Position numbers and translations under genes: made by a program. From positions 4,301,388 to 4,365,387 of the forward strand of contig NZ_CP010892.1 of NCBI RefSeq assembly GCF_000931465.1: a stretch of DNA of 64,000 nt. The letters run 5' to 3'. This document shows positions 1-10,239 of this stretch, piece after piece. The stretch is from Pseudomonas sp. MRSN 12121 (GTDB lineage Bacteria > Pseudomonadota > Gammaproteobacteria > Pseudomonadales > Pseudomonadaceae). The notes under the pieces are model-generated. The model saw nothing but the letters and a program-made list of their open reading frames with translations. It was not told the origin of the DNA and did no database searches. Position 1 is the stretch's first letter, and every line of letters starts with the position of its first letter.

Positions 1-984
1 CAGTTGCGACAGGGGCATGCGCGACAGCTCGCCGATATCGAAGCCGGCGAAGGTCACCGACAGCGCCTCGCGCTTCAGGCGCTTGCCTGCGCACAGCGGA
101 CACGGGCTGCCGCGCATGAACTGCGAGACGCGCTTTTTCATCAGCGCGCTCTGCGAATGGGTGAAGGTGTGCAGCACATAGCGCCGGGCCCCGCTGAAGG
201 TGCCCATGTAGCTCGGCTCTTGCTTGCGCGCGAGGGCCTCGCGGGTCTGCTCCGGGGTCAGCCCGGCGTACACCGGCACGGTCGGGGTTTCTTCGGTGAA
301 CAGGATCCAGTCACGCTGCTCCTGCGGCAGGTCGCGCCAGGGAATATCGACGTCGTAGCCCAGGGTCACGAGGATGTCGCGCTGGTTCTGCCCCTGCCAG
401 GCCAGAGGCCAGGAGGCCACCGCGCGCTGGCGGATGGTCAGCGACGGGTCGGGCACCATGGACGCCTCGCTGACCTCGTAGACCCGGCCCAGGCCGTGGC
501 ATTCCGGGCAGGCACCTTGCGGGGTGTTGGGCGAGAAGTCCTCGGCGTACAGCATCGGCTGCCCCGGCGGGTAGCTGCCGGCCCGGGAATAGAGCATGCG
601 GATCAGGCTGGACAAGGTGGTGACGCTGCCCACCGAGGAACGGGTGCTCGGCGTGCCGCGCTGCTGTTGCAGGGCCACCGCCGGCGGCAGGCCGTCGATG
701 GCGTCGACGTCCGGCACCCCGACCTGGTCGATCAGGCGCCGGGCATAGGGCGCCACCGATTCGAAATAGCGGCGCTGGGCCTCGGCGTACAGGGTCGAGA
801 AGGCCAGGGAGGATTTGCCCGAGCCGGACACCCCGGTGAACACCACCAGCGCGTCGCGGGGAATATCCACGTCGACGTTGCGCAGGTTGTGTTCGCGGGC
901 GCCACGCACCCTGACGAACCCGGAACCGTTCGGCGGCAGTGAAGACGAAACCTGGGGCGAAGGCGTGTTGCGCGCAGAAGTCAT
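1..984 (-). CDS. uvrA: UvrA-like excinuclease ATPase, 5' part (gene runs off the left edge)
   Basis: This is the N-terminal 328 residues of a UvrA-family ABC ATPase that recognises DNA damage; the rest lies outside the window. Translation from ATG at 984 gives a Walker A (GVSGSGKSSL) near residue 31, the UvrA hallmark RRYFES, and a CPEC zinc-finger half. The stretch between Walker A and the zinc finger looks shorter than in canonical UvrA, with no obvious UvrB-binding insertion. That favours a UvrA2-type paralog (inference). It is the most distal minus-strand gene here and has no visible operon partner. Confidence 0.85.
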   Translation of the reverse strand, partial: MTSARNTPSPQVSSSLPPNGSGFVRVRGAREHNLRNVDVDIPRDALVVFTGVSGSGKSSLAFSTLYAEAQRRYFESVAPYARRLIDQVGVPDVDAIDGLPPAVALQQQRGTPSTRSSVGSVTTLSSLIRMLYSRAGSYPPGQPMLYAEDFSPNTPQGACPECHGLGRVYEVSEASMVPDPSLTIRQRAVASWPLAWQGQNQRDILVTLGYDVDIPWRDLPQEQRDWILFTEETPTVPVYAGLTPEQTREALARKQEPSYMGTFSGARRYVLHTFTHSQSALMKKRVSQFMRGSPCPLCAGKRLKREALSVTFAGFDIGELSRMPLSQL

Positions 985-1105
985 GGGACAGCCTTGTGTC
1001 GGAGGGCGAGTGGTGGCGGGAGCGCCGCGAGCGACCTGCAGGGTGCACGGGCCTGCCCTTTTGAGCAACAGCGCGGCCCGGGCGTTCAATCCGCGGCCGT
1101 TCGCC

Positions 1106-3250
1106 TCACGTCGCCAGCACCGAGCTGACCATGCTCGTCAGGGCCTCCGCGCTGTAGGGCTTGCTCAGCAGGTGGGTATCCGGGCTGAGCTGGTGATTGG
1201 TGGAAATGATGTCGCGGGTATGCCCCGAGGTGAACAGCACGGCCACGGCCGGCGACTGGGTCTTGGCCCAGAGCGCCAGGTCGGTGCTCTTGATCAGGCC
1301 GGGCATCACCACGTCCGTGAAGATCAGCTCGACATGGGCGCCGTCCAGCAGCAGCTGCATGGCCGCGTCGCCATTGGCCGCGACCAGCACCTTGTAGCCG
1401 GCATGCTCCAGCAGCCCGACGGCGGCCTCGCGCACATCTTCGTTGTCTTCCACCACCAGGATCGTCTCCTGGCCGCGGCAATGCCGTTGGCCGCCCACCG
1501 GCAGCGCTCGCGCTTGCGCCTCGGTGCTGCGGGCAAAGTACATGCGCACCGTGGTGCCCTGCCCCGGCGTGCTGAGCATCTCGATATGGCCGCCGCTCTG
1601 CTTGACGAAACCGAACACCATGCTCAGGCCCAGGCCGGTGCCCTGGCCGTCGGGCTTGGTGGTGAAGAACGGCTCGAACGCCTGCTCGAGCACCTCCGGC
1701 TGCATGCCGTCGCCGGTATCGGCGACCGACAGGCACAGGTAATCGCCGGCGCTGATGCCCTTGCCGGCACAGAAATCCTGGTCGAGCACCACATTTTCGC
1801 CGCGGATGCCGATGATGCCTTCGCCCTTCATCGCGTCCCGGGCGTTGATCGCCAGGTTGAGCAAGGCGTTTTCCAGCTGGCTGCGATCGACCTTGATGCA
1901 CCAGGGCTGTTCCGGCAGTTGCACCTCGATCCCGATGTTTTCGCCCAGGGCCCGTTGCAGCAGCTCGCTCAGGCTGTCGGGAATCCGCCCGGGGTTGTAG
2001 ACCTCGGGCGACAGCGGCTGGCGCCGGGCGAACGCCAGCAGTTGCGCGGACAGCTTGGCGCCGCGCTCGACCGCGGCCAGGGCCACGCCGACCCGGCGCT
2101 GCACATTGGCATTGTCCGGCTCGTGGCGCGCCAGCAGGTGCAGGTTGCCGGCGATCACCTGCAACAGGTTGTTGAAGTCATGGGCCACGCCGCCGGTCAT
2201 GCCGCCAATGGCTTCGAGCTTCTGCGACTGGCGCAGCTGCTCCTCGGCCGAGACCCGCGCGTCGACCTCCTCGGCCACCCGTTGTTCGAGATTGCGGGTC
2301 AATTGCAGCAGCGATTCTTCGGCCATCTTGCGTTCGTGGATATCGATCAGCACCCCCGGAAACCGCAAGGCCCGGCCGCTGGCGTCGAACTCGCAGCGGC
2401 CGCTGCCCAGGACCCACAGGTAGCTGCCGTCCGGGCGGCGGATGCGGTATTCGGCGTTGTAGGGCACGCCCTTCTGCACGCTGTAGTCGGCCTGTTCCTT
2501 GGTCCGCGCCAGGTCGTCGGGGTGCACCCGGCTGTCGGCGACTTCGATCGACAGGTCGTCCAGCGGCTGGTCCGCCGGGTAGGAGAAGGTCCGGGCGAAA
2601 CGCTCGTCGCCCGACAGCCGGTTGGCCTGGATGTCCCAGACGAAGGAGCCGAGCAATGCCCCGGCGTTGAGCGCCAGTTGCACCCGTTCGTTTTCCGCGC
2701 GGTAGGCGCGCTCCGCTTCCTCGCGGCGGCGCTCGGACAGCACGTGGGCGGTGGTCTCGACCACGATCGCCATGACCCCGGCCGGCGCCTGGTCGTCCCC
2801 GGCCACCGGGCTGTAGTAGAGGTCCATCCAGACGTTTTCCGGCTGGCCGTTACGCAGCAGCACCAGCTCCTTGTTGCGGTACGACAGGGTGCCGCCCGCC
2901 AGGCAGGTGTCCAGCACGTGGCGATTGAAATCCGCCACCTCCGGCCAGCCCTGCTCCACCTGGCAGCCGAGCAGATAGGGATGCCGCCCGCCGGCGAACT
3001 CCGCATAGGCATCGTTGTAGATCATGTAGCCCGCCCGGCCCCAGAGCATGACCAGCGGCACCGGCGAGGCCAGCAGCAGTTGCACCGCGCTGCGCAAGCT
3101 CGAGGACCACTGCGCCAGCGCCCCCAGTTCGGTGACGGACCAGTCGAACGCGCAGATGCGCCGGGCCATTTCGCCTTGCCAGCCCTGGCAGCCATGAGGA
3201 TCGGATAAGAACGGCATCGCTTGACCCAATGAACACGGATTGAATGTCAC
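1106..3250 (-). CDS. PAS-domain hybrid sensor histidine kinase/response regulator
   Basis: A 714-residue cytoplasmic hybrid kinase with no transmembrane segment. The order is: N-terminal PAS-like sensor (about 45-170), a second PAS with PAC (about 195-310), a coiled linker, a HisKA box GGVAHDFNNLL with the phospho-accepting His near 357, a HATPase_c domain (NLAINARDAM, DTGDGM, GTGLGLSMV), and a C-terminal receiver whose Asp is near 646 (IFTDVVMPG). The start is ambiguous: GTG at 3250 or ATG at 3217. No cognate output regulator is adjacent, so it is an orphan hybrid kinase; signal and targets are unknown. Confidence 0.88.
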   Translation of the reverse strand: MTFNPCSLGQAMPFLSDPHGCQGWQGEMARRICAFDWSVTELGALAQWSSSLRSAVQLLLASPVPLVMLWGRAGYMIYNDAYAEFAGGRHPYLLGCQVEQGWPEVADFNRHVLDTCLAGGTLSYRNKELVLLRNGQPENVWMDLYYSPVAGDDQAPAGVMAIVVETTAHVLSERRREEAERAYRAENERVQLALNAGALLGSFVWDIQANRLSGDERFARTFSYPADQPLDDLSIEVADSRVHPDDLARTKEQADYSVQKGVPYNAEYRIRRPDGSYLWVLGSGRCEFDASGRALRFPGVLIDIHERKMAEESLLQLTRNLEQRVAEEVDARVSAEEQLRQSQKLEAIGGMTGGVAHDFNNLLQVIAGNLHLLARHEPDNANVQRRVGVALAAVERGAKLSAQLLAFARRQPLSPEVYNPGRIPDSLSELLQRALGENIGIEVQLPEQPWCIKVDRSQLENALLNLAINARDAMKGEGIIGIRGENVVLDQDFCAGKGISAGDYLCLSVADTGDGMQPEVLEQAFEPFFTTKPDGQGTGLGLSMVFGFVKQSGGHIEMLSTPGQGTTVRMYFARSTEAQARALPVGGQRHCRGQETILVVEDNEDVREAAVGLLEHAGYKVLVAANGDAAMQLLLDGAHVELIFTDVVMPGLIKSTDLALWAKTQSPAVAVLFTSGHTRDIISTNHQLSPDTHLLSKPYSAEALTSMVSSVLAT

Positions 3251-3447
3251 TCCCGGCCCAAGCGCAGCGGACGGGGGCTCCAGCTTTGAGCCCAGGCCGG
3301 GCGGATGGTTTCACGACTCTGGCGATTGTAGGACAGATTACCGGGATACCTGACCCCACCCGGCATAATTCCAGGCCGTGCCCCAGCCTTGATAACCTCC
3401 AGCGCTGAAACGTTCCGGGCCTTATCGCCAATGGCGCCAGCACGCGC

Positions 3448-6400
3448 TCAACGGAAGTCGCGACTGCGCACGGTGATGCCGCTCAGCAGTTCGCTGAGGT
3501 CGCTCAAGCGGCCGGCGATCAGGTGGCGCACCTCGCCTTCGGTCTCCAGGGTGCCGTCGACCTTGAGCAGCTGCGCCCCGACCAGGACCCGCCGCTGACG
3601 CTCGGCCAGGTCGCGCCAGACCACCACGTTGACGTTGCCGAACTCGTCTTCCAGGGTGACGAAGGTCACGCCGCTGGCCGTGCCCGGGCGCTGCCGCCCG
3701 GTGACCAGCCCGGCGATGCTGACCGGCCGGCCGTGCTCGACCTCCAGCAACTCGCGGGAACTGCGACAGCGCCGCGCCTTGAGCTCGCCCCGCAGCAAGG
3801 CCAGCGGATGCGGGCCGAGGGTGGTGCCGACGCTCAGGTAATCGGCCTGCAAGTCTTCGCCCACCGTCGGCCGGGGCAAGACCACCGGCGTTTCCTCCTG
3901 GCGCGGCAGGCCGGCGAACAGGCCGAGCTGTTGCTGCACCCCGGCCACTTCCCAGCGTGCCCGGTGCCGGTGCCCGGCCAGCCCGCGCAGGGCACCGGCG
4001 TCGGCCAGCAGTTCCTGGGCGCGGCTGTCGAGGCGGGCGCGTTGCCCCAGGTCGGCGATGTCGACAAAGGGGCCGCTCCCCCGCGCCGCCTCGATACGCT
4101 GCGCGTCGTCCTGGCGAAAGCCCTTGATCATCCGCAGCCCCAGGCGCAACGCCGGTTGTGCCCCCGTCGTGGGTTCCAGGCTGCAATCCCAGGCGCTGGC
4201 GCGCACATCCACCGGGCGAATCTGCAAATGGTGCCGGCGCGCGTCCTGGAGAATCTGGTCGGGGCTGTAGAAGCCCATGGGCCAGCTGTTGATCAGCGCG
4301 CAGGCGAAGGCCGCCGGCTCGTGGCACTTGAGCCAGCAGCTGGCGTAGGTCAGCAAGGCGAAACTGGCGGCATGGGACTCGGGAAACCCGTAATTGCCGA
4401 AGCCCTTGATCTGCTCGAAGATCTGCGCGGCGAAGGCTTCGGTGTACTTCCCGTCCTTGAGCATGCCTTCGCGCAGCCTTTCACGATGCGGCTCCAGCCC
4501 GCCATGGCGCTTCCACGCGGCCATGGCGCGCCGCAGCTGGTCCGCCTCGCCGGGCGTGTAGCCGGCGGCGACAATGGCGATCTGCATCACCTGCTCCTGG
4601 AACAGCGGCACGCCCAGGGTCCGCTCCAGCACCACCTTGAGCTCCTCCGAGGGGTAGCTCACCTGCTCCTCGTCGTTACGCCGGCGCAAGTACGGATGCA
4701 CCATGCCGCCCTGGATCGGCCCCGGGCGGACGATGGCCACCTCGATCACCAGGTCGTAGAAGTTCTTCGGCTTGAGCCGCGGCAGCATCGACATCTGCGC
4801 CCGCGACTCGATCTGGAACACGCCGATGGTGTCGGCGCGGCCGATCATCTCGTAGGTGTCGCGGTCATCCGCCGGAATAGTCGCCAGGGTCCACTGCTTG
4901 TCCCGATAGGCGTGCACCAGGTCGAAGCAGCGGCGAATCGCGCTGAGCATGCCCAGCGCCAGCACATCCACCTTGAGCAGCCCGACCGCGTCCAGGTCGT
5001 CCTTGTCCCACTGGATGATGGTGCGCTCGGCCATGGCCGCGTTTTCCACCGGCACCAGGGTGTCCAGCGGTTGCTCGGAAATCACGAAGCCACCGGGGTG
5101 CTGGGACAGGTGCCGGGGAAAACCGATCAGTTGCCCGGTCAGGCCCAGGACCCGGCGCAGCACCGGGCTGTCCGGGTCGAAGCCGGCTTCCAGCAGGCGC
5201 TCGACGGACGGCGGCGTGTCGCTCCAGTGGCCGCAGCAGTCGGCCAGGGCGTTGACCTGGTCCGGCGGCAGGCCCAGGGCCTTGGCCACGTCACGCACCG
5301 CGCCGGCGCCGTGGTAGGTGCTGACCACCGCGGTCAGCGCCGCGCGGTGGCGCCCGTAACGCCGGAACACGTACTGCAGCACTTCCTCGCGGCGTTCGTG
5401 CTCGAAGTCCACGTCGATGTCCGGCGGCTCGTTGCGCTCGCGGGACAGAAAACGCTCGAACAGCAGGGTCGAACGGTCCGGGTCGATCTCGGTGATGCCC
5501 AGGGCGAAACACACCACCGAGTTGGCCGCCGAGCCCCGGCCCTGGCAGAGGATGTGCTGCTCGCGGGCAAACCGCACGATGTCGTGCACCGTGAGGAAAT
5601 AGCTCTCGTAACCCAGCTCGGCGATCAGCGCCAGTTCAGCGTCGATCTGCTGTCGCACCTGGGGCCTGGCGCCCCCGGGCCAGCGGTTGCGGATGCCCTG
5701 CTCGGTCAGCTCGCGCAGCCAGCGGGTAGGCGTCTGGCCCGACGGCACCAGCTCGCGGGGGTACTGGTAGTGCAACTGCCCGAGGTCGAAATGGCAGCAG
5801 CGGGCAATCTTCAGCGACTCCTCCAGCAGGGCCGGCGGATAGAGCCCCTGCAACGCATCGAGGCTGCGCAGGTGGCGCTCGCCATTGGGATACAGGCGCT
5901 GGCCGGCCTCGGCCACCGGCAGGTGATGGCGGATCGCGGTCATGGTGTCCTGCAGGGCCCGGCGGCCGCGCACGTGCATATGCACATCGCCGCTGGCCAC
6001 CGCGGCGATGCCCAGCTCGCGGGCCAGGGCCAGCCATGCCTCCAGGCGCCGCCGATCGTCCTGCCCGCAGTGCAGTTCCACCGCCAGCCACAAGCGCTCG
6101 CCGAACACCTGTTGCAGCCAGCGCCCGGCTGCATGCTCGCCGGGGGCCTGGGGCAGCCAGAGCGCCAGCAGCCCCGGCAAGGGTTCGGCGAAGTCTTCGC
6201 GCAAGACCCGGTACTGGCCCTTCTGCGCCCGGCGCCGGGCACGGGTGATCAGCCGGCACAGGCCCTGGTAACCCTCCAGGTTCTGCGCCAGCAGCACCAG
6301 CTTCGGCCCGGCGTCGATCTGTATTTCGCTGCCGACGATCAGCTTGAGCTGCGTGTCCTGCGCCGCCTGCCAGGCACGCACGATGCCGGCCAGGGTGCAT

Positions 6401-6525
6401 TCGTCGGTGATGGCCAGCGCGTCGTAGCCCTGGGCCTTCGCCCGCTCGAACAGCTCGCGGGCACTGGAGGCCCCGCGCTGGAAACTGAAGTTCGACAGGC
6501 AGTGCAGCTCGGCATAGCCGCTCAT
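3448..6525 (-). CDS. dnaE2: Error-prone DNA polymerase DnaE2 (ImuC)
   Basis: The polymerase of the SOS mutasome: a C-family (DnaE-type) polymerase of about 1025 residues that extends past lesions with ImuA and ImuB. The N-terminus (MSGYAELHCLSNFSFQRGAS) is the PHP domain typical of DnaE2. The palm region (PPDIDVDFEHERREEV) carries the catalytic Asp triad, followed by helix-hairpin-helix and OB-fold regions. I use the ATG at 6525, which overlaps the imuB stop by 4 bp (ATGA); longer upstream openings are shadows inside imuB. It is the last gene of the lexA2-imuA-imuB-dnaE2 operon and should be damage-inducible. Confidence 0.95.
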   Translation of the reverse strand: MSGYAELHCLSNFSFQRGASSARELFERAKAQGYDALAITDECTLAGIVRAWQAAQDTQLKLIVGSEIQIDAGPKLVLLAQNLEGYQGLCRLITRARRRAQKGQYRVLREDFAEPLPGLLALWLPQAPGEHAAGRWLQQVFGERLWLAVELHCGQDDRRRLEAWLALARELGIAAVASGDVHMHVRGRRALQDTMTAIRHHLPVAEAGQRLYPNGERHLRSLDALQGLYPPALLEESLKIARCCHFDLGQLHYQYPRELVPSGQTPTRWLRELTEQGIRNRWPGGARPQVRQQIDAELALIAELGYESYFLTVHDIVRFAREQHILCQGRGSAANSVVCFALGITEIDPDRSTLLFERFLSRERNEPPDIDVDFEHERREEVLQYVFRRYGRHRAALTAVVSTYHGAGAVRDVAKALGLPPDQVNALADCCGHWSDTPPSVERLLEAGFDPDSPVLRRVLGLTGQLIGFPRHLSQHPGGFVISEQPLDTLVPVENAAMAERTIIQWDKDDLDAVGLLKVDVLALGMLSAIRRCFDLVHAYRDKQWTLATIPADDRDTYEMIGRADTIGVFQIESRAQMSMLPRLKPKNFYDLVIEVAIVRPGPIQGGMVHPYLRRRNDEEQVSYPSEELKVVLERTLGVPLFQEQVMQIAIVAAGYTPGEADQLRRAMAAWKRHGGLEPHRERLREGMLKDGKYTEAFAAQIFEQIKGFGNYGFPESHAASFALLTYASCWLKCHEPAAFACALINSWPMGFYSPDQILQDARRHHLQIRPVDVRASAWDCSLEPTTGAQPALRLGLRMIKGFRQDDAQRIEAARGSGPFVDIADLGQRARLDSRAQELLADAGALRGLAGHRHRARWEVAGVQQQLGLFAGLPRQEETPVVLPRPTVGEDLQADYLSVGTTLGPHPLALLRGELKARRCRSSRELLEVEHGRPVSIAGLVTGRQRPGTASGVTFVTLEDEFGNVNVVVWRDLAERQRRVLVGAQLLKVDGTLETEGEVRHLIAGRLSDLSELLSGITVRSRDFR

Positions 6526-7937
6526 GCGAACCAGCCCTGCAACAGCAGCGGCCCCGCCTCGCCCACCGGCCGATAGGCCCAGCCCTGCTGGCCCGTGCGG
6601 GTTTCGACCAGGTAGTAGTCGCGCCGCACGTCGCCCCCGTCCCACCAGCCGGACTCGATGCGTTCCGGCCCCATGAGGATGCGCGCCGCGCCCGCGGGCA
6701 GCGCCTGCGGCTCACGCAACAACCAGCCCGGGCGCCGGGGGCCGGGCAACTGCGGAGCGGCCTGCTGGTCGGTGAGCGGCTGCCAACTGCACTCGGGGCG
6801 ATGGTCGGCGTGCGAGCCCAGGCCCTGCACCGCCTCGTCCCCCAGGCGGGCGCGCAGGCGTTCGCGCAACTGCTCCCAGGGCAGGGATTGCTGCGGGCGC
6901 TCGTCGAACAGCTCGCGGTGCTGCGGCACGAAGCGCGGCAGGTCGTCGGCCACCAGGCGCACCCCGCGCACCGGGGCCGGCACCTGGACCTGTTCCAGGC
7001 GCCCGCGGGCCAGCTCGAACAGCATCGCCGGCTCGCGTTCGGCGCTGAGCAGGCCGACCTTGATCAGGGTGTCGGGCCGTTCGACGTGTTCCAGATGCAG
7101 GTCGAAGCGCTGCACGCCGCTGTCCCGCCCGCAGAGAAACGCCGCCAGGTCGCCGCTCAGGCGGCGCAGGGGAAACAGCAGGGCCTGGTGCGACAGCACG
7201 TCGAAATTCAGCTCGATGCGCACGTCGAAACGGTCCGGCGGCTGGTAGAACGCCAACGCCAGGGAGCGCTCGCCGAGCAGGGTATCCAGGTGCCGCAGCA
7301 GGCCGGCGTCGAAACGCCGGGCCAGGGTGTCCCGGGGCAGCGCGCGAAGCTGGCCGAAGGTGCGCAAGCCCATGCGCGACAAGGCCGTGGCGGTGCCGGG
7401 CGCCAGGCCCAGGCGCTCGACCGGCATGGGCTGCAGGGCCTGACGCAATGACTCCTGGCCCTGCACCGCCAGCCCGTCGTGGGCGTTGGCCAGCACCCGG
7501 GCCGCCGCCGGGTTCGGCGCGGCGACGATGCGATGGCGAAAGCCCAGCTCGTCCAGTTCCCGGCGCAAACGCGCCTCCAGCTGCGGCCAGGGGCCGAACA
7601 GGCCCAGGCTCGACTCGATCTCGAACACCAGGGCGCGGGGGTAGAACAGGCTGACCTGGGAACTGAAGCGGTAGGCCCAGGCGGCCAGGAATTGCTGCCA
7701 GCGCTCGATATCGCCGGCGTCGTACTCGGCGCTGGCGAAGGCCTTGGTCAGGGCCTGGGCCGCGGTCAACGACTGCCCGGGGCGCAGGCCCAGCTCGCGG
7801 GCCGCGGCATTCACCGCCTGGATCACCCGGCGCTGCGGCGTACCGCTTAGCAGCGCCAGCGGCTCATCCGGCGCGGGGCGCTGGCGCAGCGCCGCGTCCA
7901 GCGCCAGTTGCGGGAACAGGATACAGACCCAGCGCAT
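6522..7937 (-). CDS. imuB: ImuB, inactive Y-family polymerase-like mutasome protein
   Basis: A 471-residue Y-family-like protein that bridges DnaE2 and the beta clamp in the ImuABC mutasome (family knowledge). The N-terminus MRWVCILFPQLALDAALRQR replaces the acidic catalytic motif of DinB/UmuC, as expected for the non-catalytic ImuB. The little-finger and C-terminal parts follow. The ATG at 7937 is chosen because the conserved RWVCILFPQLALD motif starts there and it lies 7 bp downstream of imuA. It overlaps dnaE2 by 4 bp. Confidence 0.93.
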   Translation of the reverse strand: MRWVCILFPQLALDAALRQRPAPDEPLALLSGTPQRRVIQAVNAAARELGLRPGQSLTAAQALTKAFASAEYDAGDIERWQQFLAAWAYRFSSQVSLFYPRALVFEIESSLGLFGPWPQLEARLRRELDELGFRHRIVAAPNPAAARVLANAHDGLAVQGQESLRQALQPMPVERLGLAPGTATALSRMGLRTFGQLRALPRDTLARRFDAGLLRHLDTLLGERSLALAFYQPPDRFDVRIELNFDVLSHQALLFPLRRLSGDLAAFLCGRDSGVQRFDLHLEHVERPDTLIKVGLLSAEREPAMLFELARGRLEQVQVPAPVRGVRLVADDLPRFVPQHRELFDERPQQSLPWEQLRERLRARLGDEAVQGLGSHADHRPECSWQPLTDQQAAPQLPGPRRPGWLLREPQALPAGAARILMGPERIESGWWDGGDVRRDYYLVETRTGQQGWAYRPVGEAGPLLLQGWFA

Positions 7938-7944
7938 GGCAACC

Positions 7945-8561
7945 TCAATGCCCCGTCGTGAAGGCGATGGGCGCCGCATGGGCCAGGCCGCCGCGGCACT
8001 TGAGCACCCGCCACTGCGCAGGCCGGGCCTCCACGGCGATACGCAGGGCCGCCGGCGACGGGTTGAGGGCGTGCTGCAGGGAGCGGTAGGCGAATGCCAG
8101 GGTCTGGCCGGTCTCGGCCGCCACCTGCAAACGCCGCAAGGCGCGATCGTCGGCCTGCTGCGGCCAGCACAGCACGGCGCCGCAGCTGCCCGAACGCAGG
8201 CATTGTTCGGCGGCCCACAGGGCATCCCGCTCGCCGGCCTGGATCACTGCCAGCTGGCGCAGGTCGACCCCGGCGTTCTGCCAGGCCTGGGGGTACGGCA
8301 CATGGGGCGGCGCCACCAGCACGATGCGTTCGCCGGCCGCCGACAGCCGGGCCAGGGTCGGCCACAGCAGTTGCAGCTCGCCGACGCCCTGGCCGGCCAC
8401 CAGGATTTCCGTCAGCGCCGCCTCGGGCCAGCCGCCGCCGGGCAAGGCCGCGTCCAGTGCGGCGTGGCCGGTGGGTTGCGGGCTGCTGGCGGGCGCCGTG
8501 GGCCGGCCCTTCCATACGCGACCGGCATTGAACAGCGTTTCCAGTGCAACGACGGCGCCCA

Positions 8562-8562
<1 letters not shown>
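7945..8562 (-). CDS. imuA: ImuA, RecA/SulA-like mutasome accessory protein
   Basis: A 205-residue ImuA/SulA-like translesion accessory protein. It has the RecA-like core typical of Pseudomonas ImuA (LPGGGWPEAALTEILV near residue 40; RIVLVAPPHVPYPQAW). The ATG at 8562 shares one base with the lexA2 stop (TGATG), which implies translational coupling. In related bacteria ImuA modulates RecA and is required for ImuB/DnaE2-dependent mutagenesis. Confidence 0.92.
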
Positions 8563-9179
<617 letters not shown>

Positions 9180-9217
9180 TTGTACTCTTTTCAGATTTTT
9201 CTGACAATAACCGCCAG

Positions 9218-10135
9218 TCAGCCGAGGTCGCGGCTCGCCAGGAAATCCGCGATGTAGTCGATGAAGGCCTGCACCTTGGCGGTGGCGCGCCGGTGGCTGG
9301 GGTAGACCGCGAGGATGTGCGGGCCAAAGCTGTCCGGGTCGATCTCGTAGTCCGCCATCAGCCGCACCAGGCGCCCGTCGGCCAGGTAGGGCGCGGCGCT
9401 CCACAGCGGCGTGTGCAACAGCCCGCGCCCGGCCAGGGCGTTGGCCAGCAGCAGGTCGTAATTGTCGCTGCGCAGGCGCGGCGCCTGGGGCTGCGGCAGG
9501 CTCAGGCGCTGGCCGTCCCGCTCGACCCACCAGAACTCGCGGCTGAGCAAGGGGTGGCGATAGAACAGCCATTCATGCCGGTCGAGGGTCTGCGGGGTCA
9601 CCGGCACGCCGTTGCGCGCCAGGTAGGCCGGGCTGGCGCACAATGCCAGCCGGTTGCGCCCCACCACCCGGGCGATCAGCCCCGGCAGGTCGTCGTGGCC
9701 TTCGCGCAGGGCCAGGTCATAGCCGCTTTCCAGCAGGTTGACGAACTCGTCGCACAAATCAACCTGCAGGTTGATCTGCGGGTACTGCTCGAGAAAACCA
9801 CTGCACACCCGGTCGAGAAAGGCCTGGCCGTAGGCCAGCGGCGCGGTGATTTTCAGGTTGCCGCGCAGGCCGTGCTGCAACTGCTCGATTTCCTCGCCGG
9901 CCTCGTCCAGTCGTTGCAACACCTGGCGCGCGGTGTCCAGGTAGAGGCGCCCCACTTCCGTCAGCAGGATCCGCCGGGTGCTGCGCTCGAACAGCCGCGC
10001 GCCGAGTTCGGTTTCCAGGTGATTGACCGCCTTGGTCAGCGCCGAGGGGGTCTTGCCCAACTGCTCGGCGGCACGGCTGAAACTGCCCAACTGCGCGGTG
10101 GCCACGAACATCTTCAATGCGCTCAGCTTGTCCAT
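9218..10135 (-). CDS. LysR-family transcriptional regulator
   Basis: A 305-residue LTTR with an N-terminal winged HTH (MDKLSALKMFVATAQLGSFSRAAEQLGKTPSALTKAVN begins it, residues 1-60) and a LysR substrate-binding domain (about 90-300). The start is ATG at 10135. It is divergent from the amidohydrolase at 10240, with about 100 bp between them, so it probably controls that gene. Its 3' end lies 38 bp upstream of lexA2, so the SOS promoter sits in that gap. The effector is unknown. Confidence 0.9.
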   Translation of the reverse strand: MDKLSALKMFVATAQLGSFSRAAEQLGKTPSALTKAVNHLETELGARLFERSTRRILLTEVGRLYLDTARQVLQRLDEAGEEIEQLQHGLRGNLKITAPLAYGQAFLDRVCSGFLEQYPQINLQVDLCDEFVNLLESGYDLALREGHDDLPGLIARVVGRNRLALCASPAYLARNGVPVTPQTLDRHEWLFYRHPLLSREFWWVERDGQRLSLPQPQAPRLRSDNYDLLLANALAGRGLLHTPLWSAAPYLADGRLVRLMADYEIDPDSFGPHILAVYPSHRRATAKVQAFIDYIADFLASRDLG

Positions 10136-10239
10136 ATCTTTTCCATCCAGGCAAAAAGGTTTTTCGCCAGCGAGGCGTTCTGCTGGCCCTGGCGAGCCAC
10201 TAATCTGGCTATCAAACGCCAATAACAAGGAAATACTCA

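Noticed and set aside
815..3208. A 797-codon plus-strand opening over the sensor kinase
   Set aside because: Shadow of the kinase gene; its translation has no domain and the opposite strand carries clear HisKA, ATPase and receiver motifs.
3523..6576. A 1017-codon opening on the plus strand
   Set aside because: It is antisense to dnaE2 and reflects GC-rich codon bias; the product is low-complexity Gln/Arg/Ala sequence without motifs.
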